Part shown: piece by piece, positions 1 through 12,600 of the stretch
How positions within the stretch are numbered: position 1 is the stretch's first letter
Layout: every line of letters begins with the position of its first letter
NCBI GenBank assembly: GCA_016935555.1
Contig: JAFGQR010000048.1
Coordinates: 1 to 35,369 of the forward strand
Length of the DNA stretch: 35,369 bases
DNA from: Verrucomicrobiota bacterium
GTDB taxonomy: Bacteria > Verrucomicrobiota > Verrucomicrobiia > Limisphaerales > JAFGQR01
Reading direction: 5' to 3'
The notes under the pieces: generated by a model
What the model was told of the DNA's origin: nothing
Databases searched by the model: none
Seen by the model: the letters and a program-made list of their open reading frames with translations, nothing else
Made by a program: the position numbers and the translations under genes

Positions 1-40
1 AACTATCGGTTGCACGAAGGCAGCTCGGAATAGGAAGCGC

Positions 41-112
41 GATTAGGATTAGGATTACGATTACGATTAGGATTAGGATTACGATTACGATTAGGATTAG
101 GATTAGGATTAC
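41..112. repeat. Hexamer tandem repeat GATTAG/GATTAC, 12 units
   Basis: Twelve perfect 6-base units of the form GATTA(G or C) lie head to tail. The last base runs G,G,C,C,G,G,C,C,G,G,G,C, so a 24-base higher-order unit is repeated twice and a variant follows. No gene is recognised in bases 1-231. The reverse frame would read as an Asn-Pro/Asn-Arg repeat, but nothing suggests it is translated. The array sits about 120 bases upstream of glnS. It could be a slippage-prone microsatellite or a member of an intergenic repeat family; its function is unknown. Confidence 0.93.
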
Positions 113-231
113 GAGGCTGATCCGGAAAAAGCTGAGATGCGCCCGCGGGGTGGCTGGGGTTCTTATTCGCTGTCTTTTCATGGCCGGGCGGATTAGGGTC
201 GGGGCTTGTTGAAACCAACGGTTGACATGCT

Positions 232-2061
232 ATGACACGACCCAGCGACACGGTTTCAGCCGCCGCCACCGCGCCGGCCGCCTCGGATTTCATCCGCGAC
301 ATCGTGGCGGCGGATGTGGCGGCGGGCAAGTACGAGAGGATCGTCACCCGGTTTCCCCCGGAACCCAACGGGTATCTGCACATCGGCCATGCCAAGTCGA
401 TTTGTCTGAACTTCGGCATCGCGCGCGAACACGGCGGCCAGTGCAACCTGCGCCTGGACGACACGAACCCGGCCAAGGAAGACGTCGAGTATGTGGACTC
501 GATCCAGGCGGATGTGAACTGGCTGATCGAAGGCTGGGCCGACGACCGCCTCGGCCTCAAGCCCAAAGGCAAGACCCCGGAGGCGGTCCCGTGGCGCGGC
601 CGGCCCGATTTCCACCTGGCCGCGGTGATGCCCGGTGCGCGGGAGGCGGGAACGGCGCCGCGGGCGGATCTCGAGCCGTTTTACGCTTCGGACTACTTCG
701 ACCAGCTCCACGAGTATGCCGTCCGGTTGATCCGCAACGGCAAGGCCTACGTGTGCGACCTGACGCCCGAGCAGGTCGACCAAACACGCGGCGCCCCGGA
801 CCGGCCAGGCCAGGACAGCCCGTTCCGGAGCCGGTCCGTGTCCGAAAACCTCGACCTGTTTGCGCGGATGCGCGCCGGCGAGTTCCCGGACGGCACCCGG
901 ACGCTGCGCGCCCGGATTGACATGGCGTCGCCGAACGTGTGGCTGCGGGACCCGGTGCTCTACCGGATCCGGCACGTGACGCATCATCACACGGGCGACC
1001 GGTGGTGCCTCTACCCGATGTACGACTTTGCGCATTGTCTGAGCGATTATCTCGAGGGCATCACGCACAGCGTCTGCACGCTGGAGTTCGAGGTGCACCG
1101 GCCGCTGTACGACTGGATTCTGGAGAACCTCGATTTGCCGCGCCCGCGGCCGCGGCAGTTCGAATTCGCCCGGCTGAGCCTTGGCTACACCGTGATGAGC
1201 AAGCGCAAGCTGCTGCAGCTCGTTCACGAGCGCCTGGTCCGCGGCTGGGACGATCCCCGCCTGCCGACGCTCTCCGGCTTGCGGCGCCGGGGGGTGACGG
1301 CGGCGGCGATCCGCCATTTCTGCGCGGCGATCGGGGTGACGAAGTTCAACAGCCTGACGGACGTGGCGGTGCTGGAGCACGCGATCCGGGAGGACCTGAA
1401 CCGGCGGGCGTTGCGGCGCCTGGCGGTGCTGCGCCCGCTCAGGGTGGTCATCCTCAATTACCCCGCAGGCCAGGTCGAGCAACTGGACGCGGTCAACAAC
1501 CCGGAGGATCCGTCCGCGGGCAGGCGCCGCATCCCGTTTGGCCGGGAGCTGTATATCGAGCAGGACGACTTCATGGAAACGCCGCCGCCCAAGTATTTCC
1601 GGCTTCGCCCCGGCGGCGAGGTGCGTCTGAAGTATGCCTACATCATCCGCTGCGACGAGGTGGTGAGGGATGCCGCCGGCGCGCCGGTGGAACTGCGCTG
1701 CACCGCCGACCTCGACAGCAAAACCGGAGGCGCCACGGCCGGCCGCAAGGTCAAGGGCACGCTCCACTGGGTCAGCGCCGCCCAGGCGCTCGACGGCGAG
1801 GTGCGGCTCTACGACCGCCTGTTCACCGTGCCCGAACCGGATGCGGCCGGCGACTTCCAACAGCACCTCAATCCGCACTCGCTCCAGGTGCGGACGGCCA
1901 AACTCGAGCCGTCGCTGGGCGATGCCGATCCCCGCATGCGCTACCAGTTCGAGCGGTTGGGCTATTTCGCGCTCGATCCGGACTCGCAGCCGGGCAGGCC
2001 CGTGTTCAACCGCACGATCACCCTGCGCGACACCTGGGCGAAGGAGGCGGCCAGGGGCTGA
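232..2061 (+). CDS. glnS: Glutaminyl-tRNA synthetase
   Basis: Class I aminoacyl-tRNA synthetase that charges tRNA-Gln with glutamine in the cytoplasm, 609 residues against about 550 in E. coli. The ATP-site signature HIGH is at residues 50-53 in the context PNGYLHIGH, and the second signature is VMSKR near residue 321. Family blocks such as [32 protein letters not shown] and [17 protein letters not shown] are intact. The C-terminal anticodon-binding beta-barrels run to the [15 protein letters not shown] end. An insertion of roughly 43 residues lies between Trp97 and Tyr151 of the catalytic domain, where E. coli has a short loop. The N-terminus carries an Ala-rich stretch of about 18 residues. 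The ATG at 232 has no good Shine-Dalgarno sequence. A dedicated GlnRS implies direct glutaminylation rather than sole reliance on the GatCAB route. Confidence 0.97.
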   Translation: MTRPSDTVSAAATAPAASDFIRDIVAADVAAGKYERIVTRFPPEPNGYLHIGHAKSICLNFGIAREHGGQCNLRLDDTNPAKEDVEYVDSIQADVNWLIEGWADDRLGLKPKGKTPEAVPWRGRPDFHLAAVMPGAREAGTAPRADLEPFYASDYFDQLHEYAVRLIRNGKAYVCDLTPEQVDQTRGAPDRPGQDSPFRSRSVSENLDLFARMRAGEFPDGTRTLRARIDMASPNVWLRDPVLYRIRHVTHHHTGDRWCLYPMYDFAHCLSDYLEGITHSVCTLEFEVHRPLYDWILENLDLPRPRPRQFEFARLSLGYTVMSKRKLLQLVHERLVRGWDDPRLPTLSGLRRRGVTAAAIRHFCAAIGVTKFNSLTDVAVLEHAIREDLNRRALRRLAVLRPLRVVILNYPAGQVEQLDAVNNPEDPSAGRRRIPFGRELYIEQDDFMETPPPKYFRLRPGGEVRLKYAYIIRCDEVVRDAAGAPVELRCTADLDSKTGGATAGRKVKGTLHWVSAAQALDGEVRLYDRLFTVPEPDAAGDFQQHLNPHSLQVRTAKLEPSLGDADPRMRYQFERLGYFALDPDSQPGRPVFNRTITLRDTWAKEAARG

Positions 2062-2148
2062 GCGGCGGCGGGCTCGCAAAAAAGGGTGGAAAGACAACAA
2101 AAATTTGCTTGGCACGACGGCGATTCCTCCGGAGACTCCGCCGCATTT

Positions 2149-4626
<2,478 letters not shown>

Positions 4627-4680
4627 ATCGGTTCAATAGAACGCCCGCGCGATTCGTCTCACTACGCAATCGCAGTCCCC

Positions 4681-4728
4681 AGGAGGTGCCCGGGGGCAAT
4701 GGTTTTTGGAATCCAACCAGTCTCATGA
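4681..4728 (+). promoter_or_regulatory. Strong Shine-Dalgarno plus 9-codon leader frame overlapping the next start
   Basis: A consensus AGGAGGT (4681-4687) sits 11 bases before an ATG at 4699. That frame encodes MVFGIQPVS and stops at TGA 4726-4728, overlapping the ATG of the oxidoreductase (ATGA at 4725-4728). The oxidoreductase itself has no comparable ribosome site close to its start, so translation by reinitiation or coupling from the leader is plausible. This is an inference from arrangement alone. Confidence 0.5.
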
Positions 4729-6155
4729 AAGACAACAACAGCAGCAACCCGATATCCCGCCGCCATTTCCTGGGCGGTCTGGCGGCCACCACCGCCGCGT
4801 TTCAAGTCGTGCCCGGCCATGTGCTGGGCCTGAACGGCGCCACGCCCCCCAGCGGCAAACTCAACGTTGCGGGCGTTGGGGTTGGCGGGCAGGGCGGGCA
4901 TGACATCAGCCAGTTTGCCAACGAGAACATCGTGGCGTTGTGCGATGTGGACTGGGGGCACGCGGCGGGCACGTTCAAGCGGTTTCCGAAAGCGAAAGCG
5001 TACAAGGATTTCCGGAAGATGCTGGAGGAGATGGGATCGTCGATCGACGCGGTGGTGGTGGCGACGCCCGATCACGTGCACGCCCTCGCGTCGGTGATGG
5101 CGCTCAAGATGGGCAAGCACGTCTATTGCGAGAAGCCGCTCACGCACTCGGTCTGGGAGGCGCGCCAGGTGGCGGAGGCGACGCGCAAGGCCAAGGTGGC
5201 CACGCAGATGGGCAACCAGGGGCAGGCCTCGGAGGAAACCCGCCGCCTCAGCGAGCTGGTCTGGCACGGCGCCATCGGTCCCGTGCGGGAGGCGCATGTC
5301 TGGACGGACCGTCCCTCGCAAGGATTGTTCAACGAGTATTGGCCCCAGGGAGTGCCGCGCCCGGGCGACAAGCCCGCCGTGCCCGAGAAGCTGGACTGGG
5401 ACCTATGGATCGGGCCGGCGCCGATGCGACCCTACCACTCCATCTATTGCCCGTTCCGTTGGCGCGGCTGGTGGGACTTCGGCACCGGCGCGCTGGGCGA
5501 CATCGGCTGTCACGCTCTGGACCCGATCTTCCGCGCGCTCAAGCTCGGCGCGCCGCTCCGCGTGCAGGCGTCCTCGACGCGGGTCAACGACGAAACCTAC
5601 CCGCTGGGTTCGATGGTCACCTATGATTTCCCGGCGCGCACCGCCGAGGTCCAACCCAACAATGACCACGTCCAGGGTCTCACCGGCGTCGGCGCCGGCG
5701 CCGTCGCCATGCCGCCGGTCAAAGTGGTGTGGTACGACGGCGGGCTGCGCCCGCCGCGTCCGCGCGATTTGCCGGAGGGGGTGACGATGGGCGACAACGG
5801 GCGTCTGCTGGTGGGCGACGAGGGCTACATTTTGGGCAACCGCGTGTTTCCGCCCTCGCGGGCGAAGGCGTGGCCGGAGGCGCCCAGGACCATTCCTCGG
5901 GCAGGCGACCATTACCAGGAATGGGCGCAAGCCTGCAAAGGCGGCAAACCCGCCGGGTCGAATTTCAACTGGGCGGGGCCGCTGGCGGAGGCGGTGTTGC
6001 TGGGCAATGTGGCCTTGCGGGTCCAACTGCGGAAGGAACTCACCCTGGCCGCCCTCCAGTGGGATCCCCAAACGCTGTCCATCCCGAATCTGCCCGAGGC
6101 CAACAAGTTCCTGCGCCGGGAATATCGCGACGGCTGGCAGAGCATCATCGCCTAG
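4725..6155 (+). CDS. Tat-exported Gfo/Idh/MocA family oxidoreductase
   Basis: NAD(P)-dependent oxidoreductase of the Gfo/Idh/MocA family, 476 residues, probably acting on a sugar or sugar-acid outside the cytoplasm. A twin-arginine signal is visible at the N-terminus: SRRHFLGG (residues 11-18) followed by an Ala-rich hydrophobic stretch. The Rossmann fold begins near residue 45 with the glycine-rich GVGVGGQG. The family catalytic/cofactor motif appears as YCEKPLTHS, and the substrate-side motif as GDIGCHALDP. Exported Gfo/Idh/MocA proteins of this layout are numerous in Verrucomicrobiota and Planctomycetota genomes, but the substrate cannot be read from sequence. The start at ATG 4725 is chosen because it begins the Tat signal; the frame is open far upstream without homology. 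It stands alone, followed by a long gap. Confidence 0.92.
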   Translation: MKDNNSSNPISRRHFLGGLAATTAAFQVVPGHVLGLNGATPPSGKLNVAGVGVGGQGGHDISQFANENIVALCDVDWGHAAGTFKRFPKAKAYKDFRKMLEEMGSSIDAVVVATPDHVHALASVMALKMGKHVYCEKPLTHSVWEARQVAEATRKAKVATQMGNQGQASEETRRLSELVWHGAIGPVREAHVWTDRPSQGLFNEYWPQGVPRPGDKPAVPEKLDWDLWIGPAPMRPYHSIYCPFRWRGWWDFGTGALGDIGCHALDPIFRALKLGAPLRVQASSTRVNDETYPLGSMVTYDFPARTAEVQPNNDHVQGLTGVGAGAVAMPPVKVVWYDGGLRPPRPRDLPEGVTMGDNGRLLVGDEGYILGNRVFPPSRAKAWPEAPRTIPRAGDHYQEWAQACKGGKPAGSNFNWAGPLAEAVLLGNVALRVQLRKELTLAALQWDPQTLSIPNLPEANKFLRREYRDGWQSIIA

Positions 6156-6628
6156 CGAGTCCCCATCTCCGCCGCGGCGGCGGGGCTTCCTTGGTGCAGA
6201 AACTGGGACAACCATCGAACGCCGAACATCGAACATCGGGTCTTGGAGGTTCGGGCTTCCCATGAGCCGCGCTTCCACAGGCCGAAGGCGGCGCAACTAC
6301 GGCAGGGCGAGACTCCGTCGAGCCCATACTTCCCCTGAGGCGCTGCGCCGACCTCAATCCGCCATTCCGGGGAGCCTAACGGCCTGCGTATGTTATGAGG
6401 CGAGAACAGAATTTGGAATTTCGAGGTGCTGCATTTATTCCCGCCGAACCCGTGAGCATTCCCGGGGGGTTGCCGTCTAAGTAGGGCGAAGGTGATTTTA
6501 AGGGCGTTTTTTGCCTGACAGAAGCGCCAATGTCTGTTTGAATCGAGTTTTAGGGCCGCACACTGCAGACAAACACGCGGGTGTTGTGGCTTGCCGACTG
6601 TTGAATCGTTCGGATTCCAAACGCAGCC
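6156..6628. other. Gene-free gap with palindrome and heptamer traces
   Basis: No coding region is recognised in these 473 bases. A perfect 12-base palindrome CCGCCGCGGCGG lies at 6169-6180, shortly after the oxidoreductase stop, but has no T-run, so it is at best a weak stop signal. A heptamer tandem repeat lies at 6214-6240 and a two-unit GAATTTG/GAATTTC pair at 6409-6422. The giant gene downstream must have its promoter here or in its own leader; I could not identify convincing -35/-10 boxes. Confidence 0.7.
6214..6240. repeat. Heptamer tandem repeat (ATCGAAC-like)
   Basis: Units read ATCGAAC, GCCGAAC, ATCGAAC and a partial ATCGGG, a period of exactly 7 bases. The GCCGAAC form recurs as a degenerate heptamer array at 21164-21191. 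It resembles in kind the short tandem heptamers (STRR) described in cyanobacteria, although the sequence differs. Confidence 0.85.
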
Positions 6629-9600
6629 ATGAAGGTGACCAACCCGGTTTTAAGACGTTCTCTATTTGCCGTGGCCACGGCGTGGGCAACGCTGGCGTCC
6701 AGCCAGGCCAGCACGGATCTGGCCCCCGCATCATCCGAAGCCGTCGTGGTTCGCGGCCTGATCAGCCGGCCGGAGCCGCCCGCCATCGCGGTGGAGCCGC
6801 TCGATCAGACGGCGTATCCGGGGGCCACGGTGCTTTTTTCGGTGGAGGCGACCGGGACGGAGCCACTGTATTACCAATGGCAGATGGGTGGGGAGAGGCT
6901 GCCGGGAGCAACCAACGCGGCGCTGAGCCTTCCCGAGGTGCAGCCCGGCGATGCCGGGGGCTACCAGGTGATCATCACGAACGCCTATGGGTCGGTGACC
7001 AGCGCGGTGGCGGTGCTGGTGGTGTACAGCGCCCCGGTCATTCTGCGGCAACCCCAATCCGCCGCGGCGGTGGCGGGGTCGAATGTGCTGTTCAGGGTTG
7101 GCGCGGAAGGCGCGCCGCCGCTGTTTTACCAGTGGCAATTCAACGGGGCCGGCCTTGCGGAGCAGACCAACGCCGTGCTGCTGTTGACCAACGTCCAGGC
7201 GGCCAACGAGGGCCAGTATCGCGTCGCGCTGAGCAACGCCTACGGCATCGTGCTCAGCGATCCTGCCGTCCTGAGGCTGGTCGACTACATTGAGGACCAC
7301 GCCCATTTCCAGGTCAACGCCCTGACCACAGCCGGCAGCTACGCCCGCGAACACGCCCACTTGACCGGCCAACACCGCGGCGGCATCGCCGCCTCGGCCA
7401 GCAGCCTGTTTGTCACCGGTGGCGGCGACGACGACTTGCCCGAAGGGGTGACGGCGCTTTTTCCGCTGGGCACACTGGGCGGCGGGGTGGCGTTGGACCC
7501 GGGCTACAGTCTGCTGGCGAGCGACCTGCGGACGGAGCGGGTGTATGCGCTGGGCTACGGCGACGATCCGCTGGACAGGAACGGCGGCACCGTCACCACC
7601 CTGCTGGGCATTGATGGCGAGACGGGCCAGCTCAACGGGCAGCGGGTGGACCTGACCATGCCCATCGACGCCCGTTACAACACGGGATTGTTCGCCGGTT
7701 ACGGGCAGATCGTCGTGCTCAACCTGTTCAACCAAGTCTACAGCATCCAGCTCCCGTCGGGGTTTGTGAGCCACCTGGGCCAGATGAATTCCTTTTCGCG
7801 GATGGTGACCTACTACGGCTTCTGGGGCATTGCAGAGAAGACCAACGGCGTGACGTCCCTGGTGTTTGTCCAGGACACGCAATCCATCGTGCGCCGGCGT
7901 GTGCCCGACGGGCTGCGGACGACCGTGCTGACCGACAACAGCGATTACGGATTCGGCCTGATGGACTCGATCACGGCGTCGCCGCGGTTCGGGCGTTGGT
8001 ATTTTCACCACTGGTCATGGTCCGTGTTCCGCAATCGTCAGGACAACATCGACCAGACGGTGGGCTATGCCAATGCGGCGTTCACGGTCGACTCCGGCAT
8101 TTACCCGGTGCGTTATGAGTGGGGGCCGCTCGACACGCTGCAGCCCGCCCACGCGCCCGTGGCCGTGACCCTGACCGCCCAGACGACCTCGCGCGGTCCC
8201 GCCGCCGCGCTCAACGGCGTGGTCCGGCTCAGCGCGTCCACCCCGGACGGCCAGCCGATTGCCATCGTTCCGACGCTGGCCTCGAATTTTGTGGAGGGCA
8301 CGTGGACGGGCACCGTCACGTTCCTGGAGCCGGCGTCGAACGTGGTGCTGCGCGCCGAAGACGACCTGGGGCTGATCGGATTGACGGCGCCGCTGGACGT
8401 GAGCACGAACGACTTCGGCGTGTTCGTCTACGCGACCCCGGAGCCGGTGTCGATCCAGCAACTGCTGACCTACTCGATCCGCGTGGTCAACGCCAGCCCG
8501 GACGCGGCCACGGGGGTGCGGCTGACGAACGTGCTGCCGGCGCAGGTCACGCTCGTGGGCGCCGCGTCGTCCCAGGGCGCCTGCACACCCGCCGGCGACC
8601 GCATCGTGTGCGATCTCGGCACGCTTCCCGAAAGGGCTGTCGCCACGGTGACCGTGCAGGTCATTCCCGCGGTGGCGGGGATGCTGACGAACGCGGCGCG
8701 GATCACGCGGAACGAGCCGGACGCAAACCCGGCCAACAACGAGGCGGTGGTGATCTCGACCGTGACGGACCCGCCCCTGGCGGTGGACGACCTGACGATT
8801 GGGGAGGGCGACACCGGCACGACCAACGCGGAGTTCACCGTGTGGCTGGCCTACCCGACCACCAACACCGTGACGGTCCAGTGCGCGACGGCCAACCGCA
8901 GCGCCGGCGCGCTGGATGTCACCGCCACCTCGGGCACCCTCACCTTCCCGCCAAACGTCACCACCCAGATGTTCACGGTGCCGATCCGCGGCGATGTCCG
9001 CCACGAGACCCACGAGACCTTCCTGGTGCAGCTGAGAAACCCGAGCCAGGCGATTCTGGGCGACGCGCAGGCCGTGGGGACGATTGCCGACAACGACGCG
9101 CCGCCGACGCTGACCGTGGCGGATGTGGCGCTGACCGAGGGCGATTCGGGCACCAACCAGCTGACCTTTTCGGTGAAGCTCTCAGCCGTCACGGGGTTGC
9201 CGACGCCGGTCCGCTACGCGACCAGCAACGTCACCGCGACGGCCGGCGTGGACTACCTGCCGCAGGCGGGTGAGGTCGTGTTCATGGCGGACTTGCCTTC
9301 GTTGACACGCATCATCAATGTGCCGGTCCTCGGCGACACCCGGGCCGAGCCCGATGAAACGCTCGTCTTCCATCTGCTGGGCGCGTCCAACGCGGTCATT
9401 GCCACGTCGCAGGCGATCGGCACCATTCGCGACAACGACATCCGGTTCGCCTGGGAACCCATCGCGTCGCCCCAGGTGCTCGGCGATCCCGTGCCGGTCA
9501 CCCTCAGCGCCCGGTATCATGACGACACCCTGGTGACGACCTTTGACGGGACCGTGTCGCTCAGCGCGCTCGTGCCCTCGCCCCAAGTCGAAGGCCGAAT

Positions 9601-12600
9601 GGCGGGCGACCTTGTCGCCATGGGCTGCCAGGGGGGTGCAGATTATACCATCGGCGCCGACGTCGTGTTCACCGAGGACGTCCGGGTCACGCACGTCCGG
9701 CACATTTCGGGCGTGAAAGTGACGATCTGGGACAGTGCCGGGCGTGTCGTGCTCAGCCAGAACGTCGCCAGCACGCAGGGGGTCTGGCGCGAAACGCCCG
9801 TGCCGGTCCCGGTGACGTTGCGTGCGGGGCAGAGCTACCGCGTGGCGGCTTACACGGGCGCCGAAGGCAGTTTCTGCTATGCGTATCCGTGGACCAACAC
9901 CTTTGCCCACGGCAGCATCGAAACCCAGTATTACCAGATGGGCGACGCCTACCCCAACAACTCCCTGGGAGGCTCCGAGGTTTTCTACATGGTGGACCTG
10001 GTTTACCTCGCCGGCCAGCCGCCCACGCCCGTCGCCGTCGATCCCGGTGTCTCGGCCTCTTTTGTCAACGGCGTCTGGTCGGGCGAGGTGACGTTCCTGC
10101 AGGCTGCCACCAACGTCATGCTCCGGGCGCAGGACGCGGCCGGGCACAGCGGCGACAGCAACCCGCTGGACGTCATGGAGGGGGTCGCCGCCGACCTGGA
10201 CATGGCCATGCTGGCCAGCGCCAACCCGGTCGCCGCCGGCAGCCCGGTGGTGTTCAAACTGTATGTGGCCAACTACGGCCCGTGGGACGCGACGAACGTG
10301 GTCCTCACCAATGGGCTTCCGGCGGGGTTGACCTTCCAGTCGGCGTGGGCGAGCCAGGGCTCGGTCACCAACGACGGCGGGACGTTGCGCATCGACCTGG
10401 GCACGCTCGCCGGCGGCGAGGGCGCCCTGGTCGTGACCGAGTTTGTCGCCGACCAGGAAGGCGCCTTCACCAACACCGCCACGGTGGGCTCCGCCGTCGC
10501 CGATCCGGACCCGGCCAACAACGCCGTGGAGATCGTCCTGTTGGTGTGCAGCGACTGCGACGAAGACGGCATTCCTGACACGTGGGAGCGGTTGTACGGG
10601 CTGAACCCGGCGGACCCGGGGGATGCCGCGGGGGATGGGGACGGCGATGGGCTGACGAACCTCGAGGAATACCAGCACGGGACGAACCCGGCCGTGTCGG
10701 ACCTGCCGGTGATCCTGGCCTCGCCTGAGGACCAGCGTGGTCATTCGGGGGACACGTTCACCTTTGCGGTGGTGGCGGAAGGCACGCCGCCGATGGCCTA
10801 CGAGTGGTATCATGCCGCCAACCGCATGGCCGGCGAAACCAACGCCACCTTGGCGCTCAGCAACGTCTCCTTCGGGGCGATTGGCAACTACTACGCCGTG
10901 GCGTCCAATCCCTACGGCCGCGCCACCAGCGGCGTCGCCCGCCTCATCCTGGATGAGGATCTCACCTTCCGCATCCTCGACTTGAGTCCCGACGAGGCGC
11001 TGGCGGTGGACGTCAACAACCTGATTGGCGACGACCGCGGCGGCATCGCCGTCAGCAGCAACCGCGTCTTCCTGACGGGCGACAGCGGCACCGGGGTGTG
11101 GGATGCGAGCACGCTGGGGGAAGGCGTGGCGGTGGGCACGCGGCATGACGCGCTGGCGGCCGACCTGCGCACCGCCAAGGTGTACACGCTGGTCCAGGGG
11201 GACGTCCCCATGACCGGCGCCGGCACCGTCGACGCGCTGGTGGAAATCGAGGAAACCAAAGGGGGGCTCACGACCAACCGCATCGACCTGTCCGCGCCCG
11301 TCGCGCTGGGCTATGGCTCGGGCATCTTCGCCGGGTACGGCTGCGTGGTGCTTTTCGACAACAGCCGCAGCCGCGTGCACCACATTGCCCTGCCGTCGGG
11401 GACCGTGTCCGGCCTGGGCGAGATGCCGTTCCCGTCGCACCAGGGCACCGAGAGCTGGGCGTTCTGGGGGATTGCGGAATACCTGGACGGCGTGGTGTTC
11501 CTGGTGCATGTGAGGAATTCGCAGGCCATCGTGCGCACGCGGGTGCCGGACGGCTTGACGACCGTGGTGCGCGAATTCGCCGACTTGTCGGACATGGCCA
11601 GCATCACGTTCTCGACGTCGCGGAGCCGTTGGTTTTTCCATCACGAAGGTTACTCGCAGTTCTTCTCCGGCAGTGAGGCGCTCGGCTCTGCCGGCGCGCG
11701 TTACACGACCGACCCGGGCTACCCGTTGATCCGCGGCCTGGAGGGCGATCCCGTCGTCAACCAGGGAACGCGGGCGACGTTCCGGGTCGATGCCGTGGGC
11801 AGCCCGCCGCTGCGCTACCAGTGGTGGCACAACGGCGTGCCGATCCCGGAAGCCACTGACGCCATGCTGGTGCTGACGGACGTGGGGCCCGGCGACGGCG
11901 GCATCTACAGCGTGACGGTGAGCAATCTCGTCGGCTTCGCGGACGCCTCCACCCCCCTGAAGATTCTCGGAGCCCCGGTCATCCTGATCCAACCCGTGAA
12001 CACGGTCGGCTCGGTCGATTCCCTGGCCACGTTCAGCGTCACCGCCGAAGGCGCCCTTCCGCTGTTCTACCAGTGGCGCTTCCAGCGCTCCGGTCCCGCA
12101 AGCGCGTCCGGTGATGTCGTGGCATTGCCGGTCGACATTCCGGGCGCGACGAATGCGACGCTGACGCTGCTGAACCTCACCACCAACGACGCGGGCCTCT
12201 ACTCGGTCCGCGTCAGCAACGCGTTTGGCGGCGTTCTGAGCCGGGCGGCCGAATTGACGGTGGTCGATGCCGGGAGTTTCACGGACGACTTTGACCCCGA
12301 CATTGACCTGATTCAATGGCTGGCCTTCGGCGGCGTCGTGGGCGACAGCCTGCTGGCAACCAACTACGGCGGGAGCGTGTCCGGGCCGAATTCGCTCTGG
12401 TTCGGGGGCGACGACGAGCGTTCGGCGACGACGCGGCCCTTGAACACGCTGAGCGGAGGCGGCATTTTCTTTGCGATCCGGCTGGCCGACGGCTCGAACG
12501 AACCTTGGGAGACGGCGGATTTGCCCGGGGAAGGGGTGGTGTTCGAATATTCCGTGGACAACGGGAGCACGTGGGTGGAGGCGGCCCGGTACGATTCGAG

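Noticed and set aside
41..112. Telomere-like or CRISPR-like array
   Set aside because: The units are 6 bases with no spacers, so not CRISPR. The resemblance to telomere hexamers is superficial in a bacterial chromosome, and the array is followed at once by a normal gene.
222..233. TTGACA next to TGCTAT as a glnS promoter
   Set aside because: The two boxes are adjacent with no 16-18 base spacer. A similar TTGACA before the first sulfatase (28944-28949) would put its -10 inside the gene.
2086..2148. GTG start giving the pyrophosphatase 21 more residues
   Set aside because: The extension is polar and lacks homology; starting at ATG 2149 gives a hydrophobic leader as expected.
6169..6180. Terminator of the oxidoreductase gene
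   Set aside because: A perfect palindrome CCGCCGCGGCGG, but with no loop-and-T-run structure.
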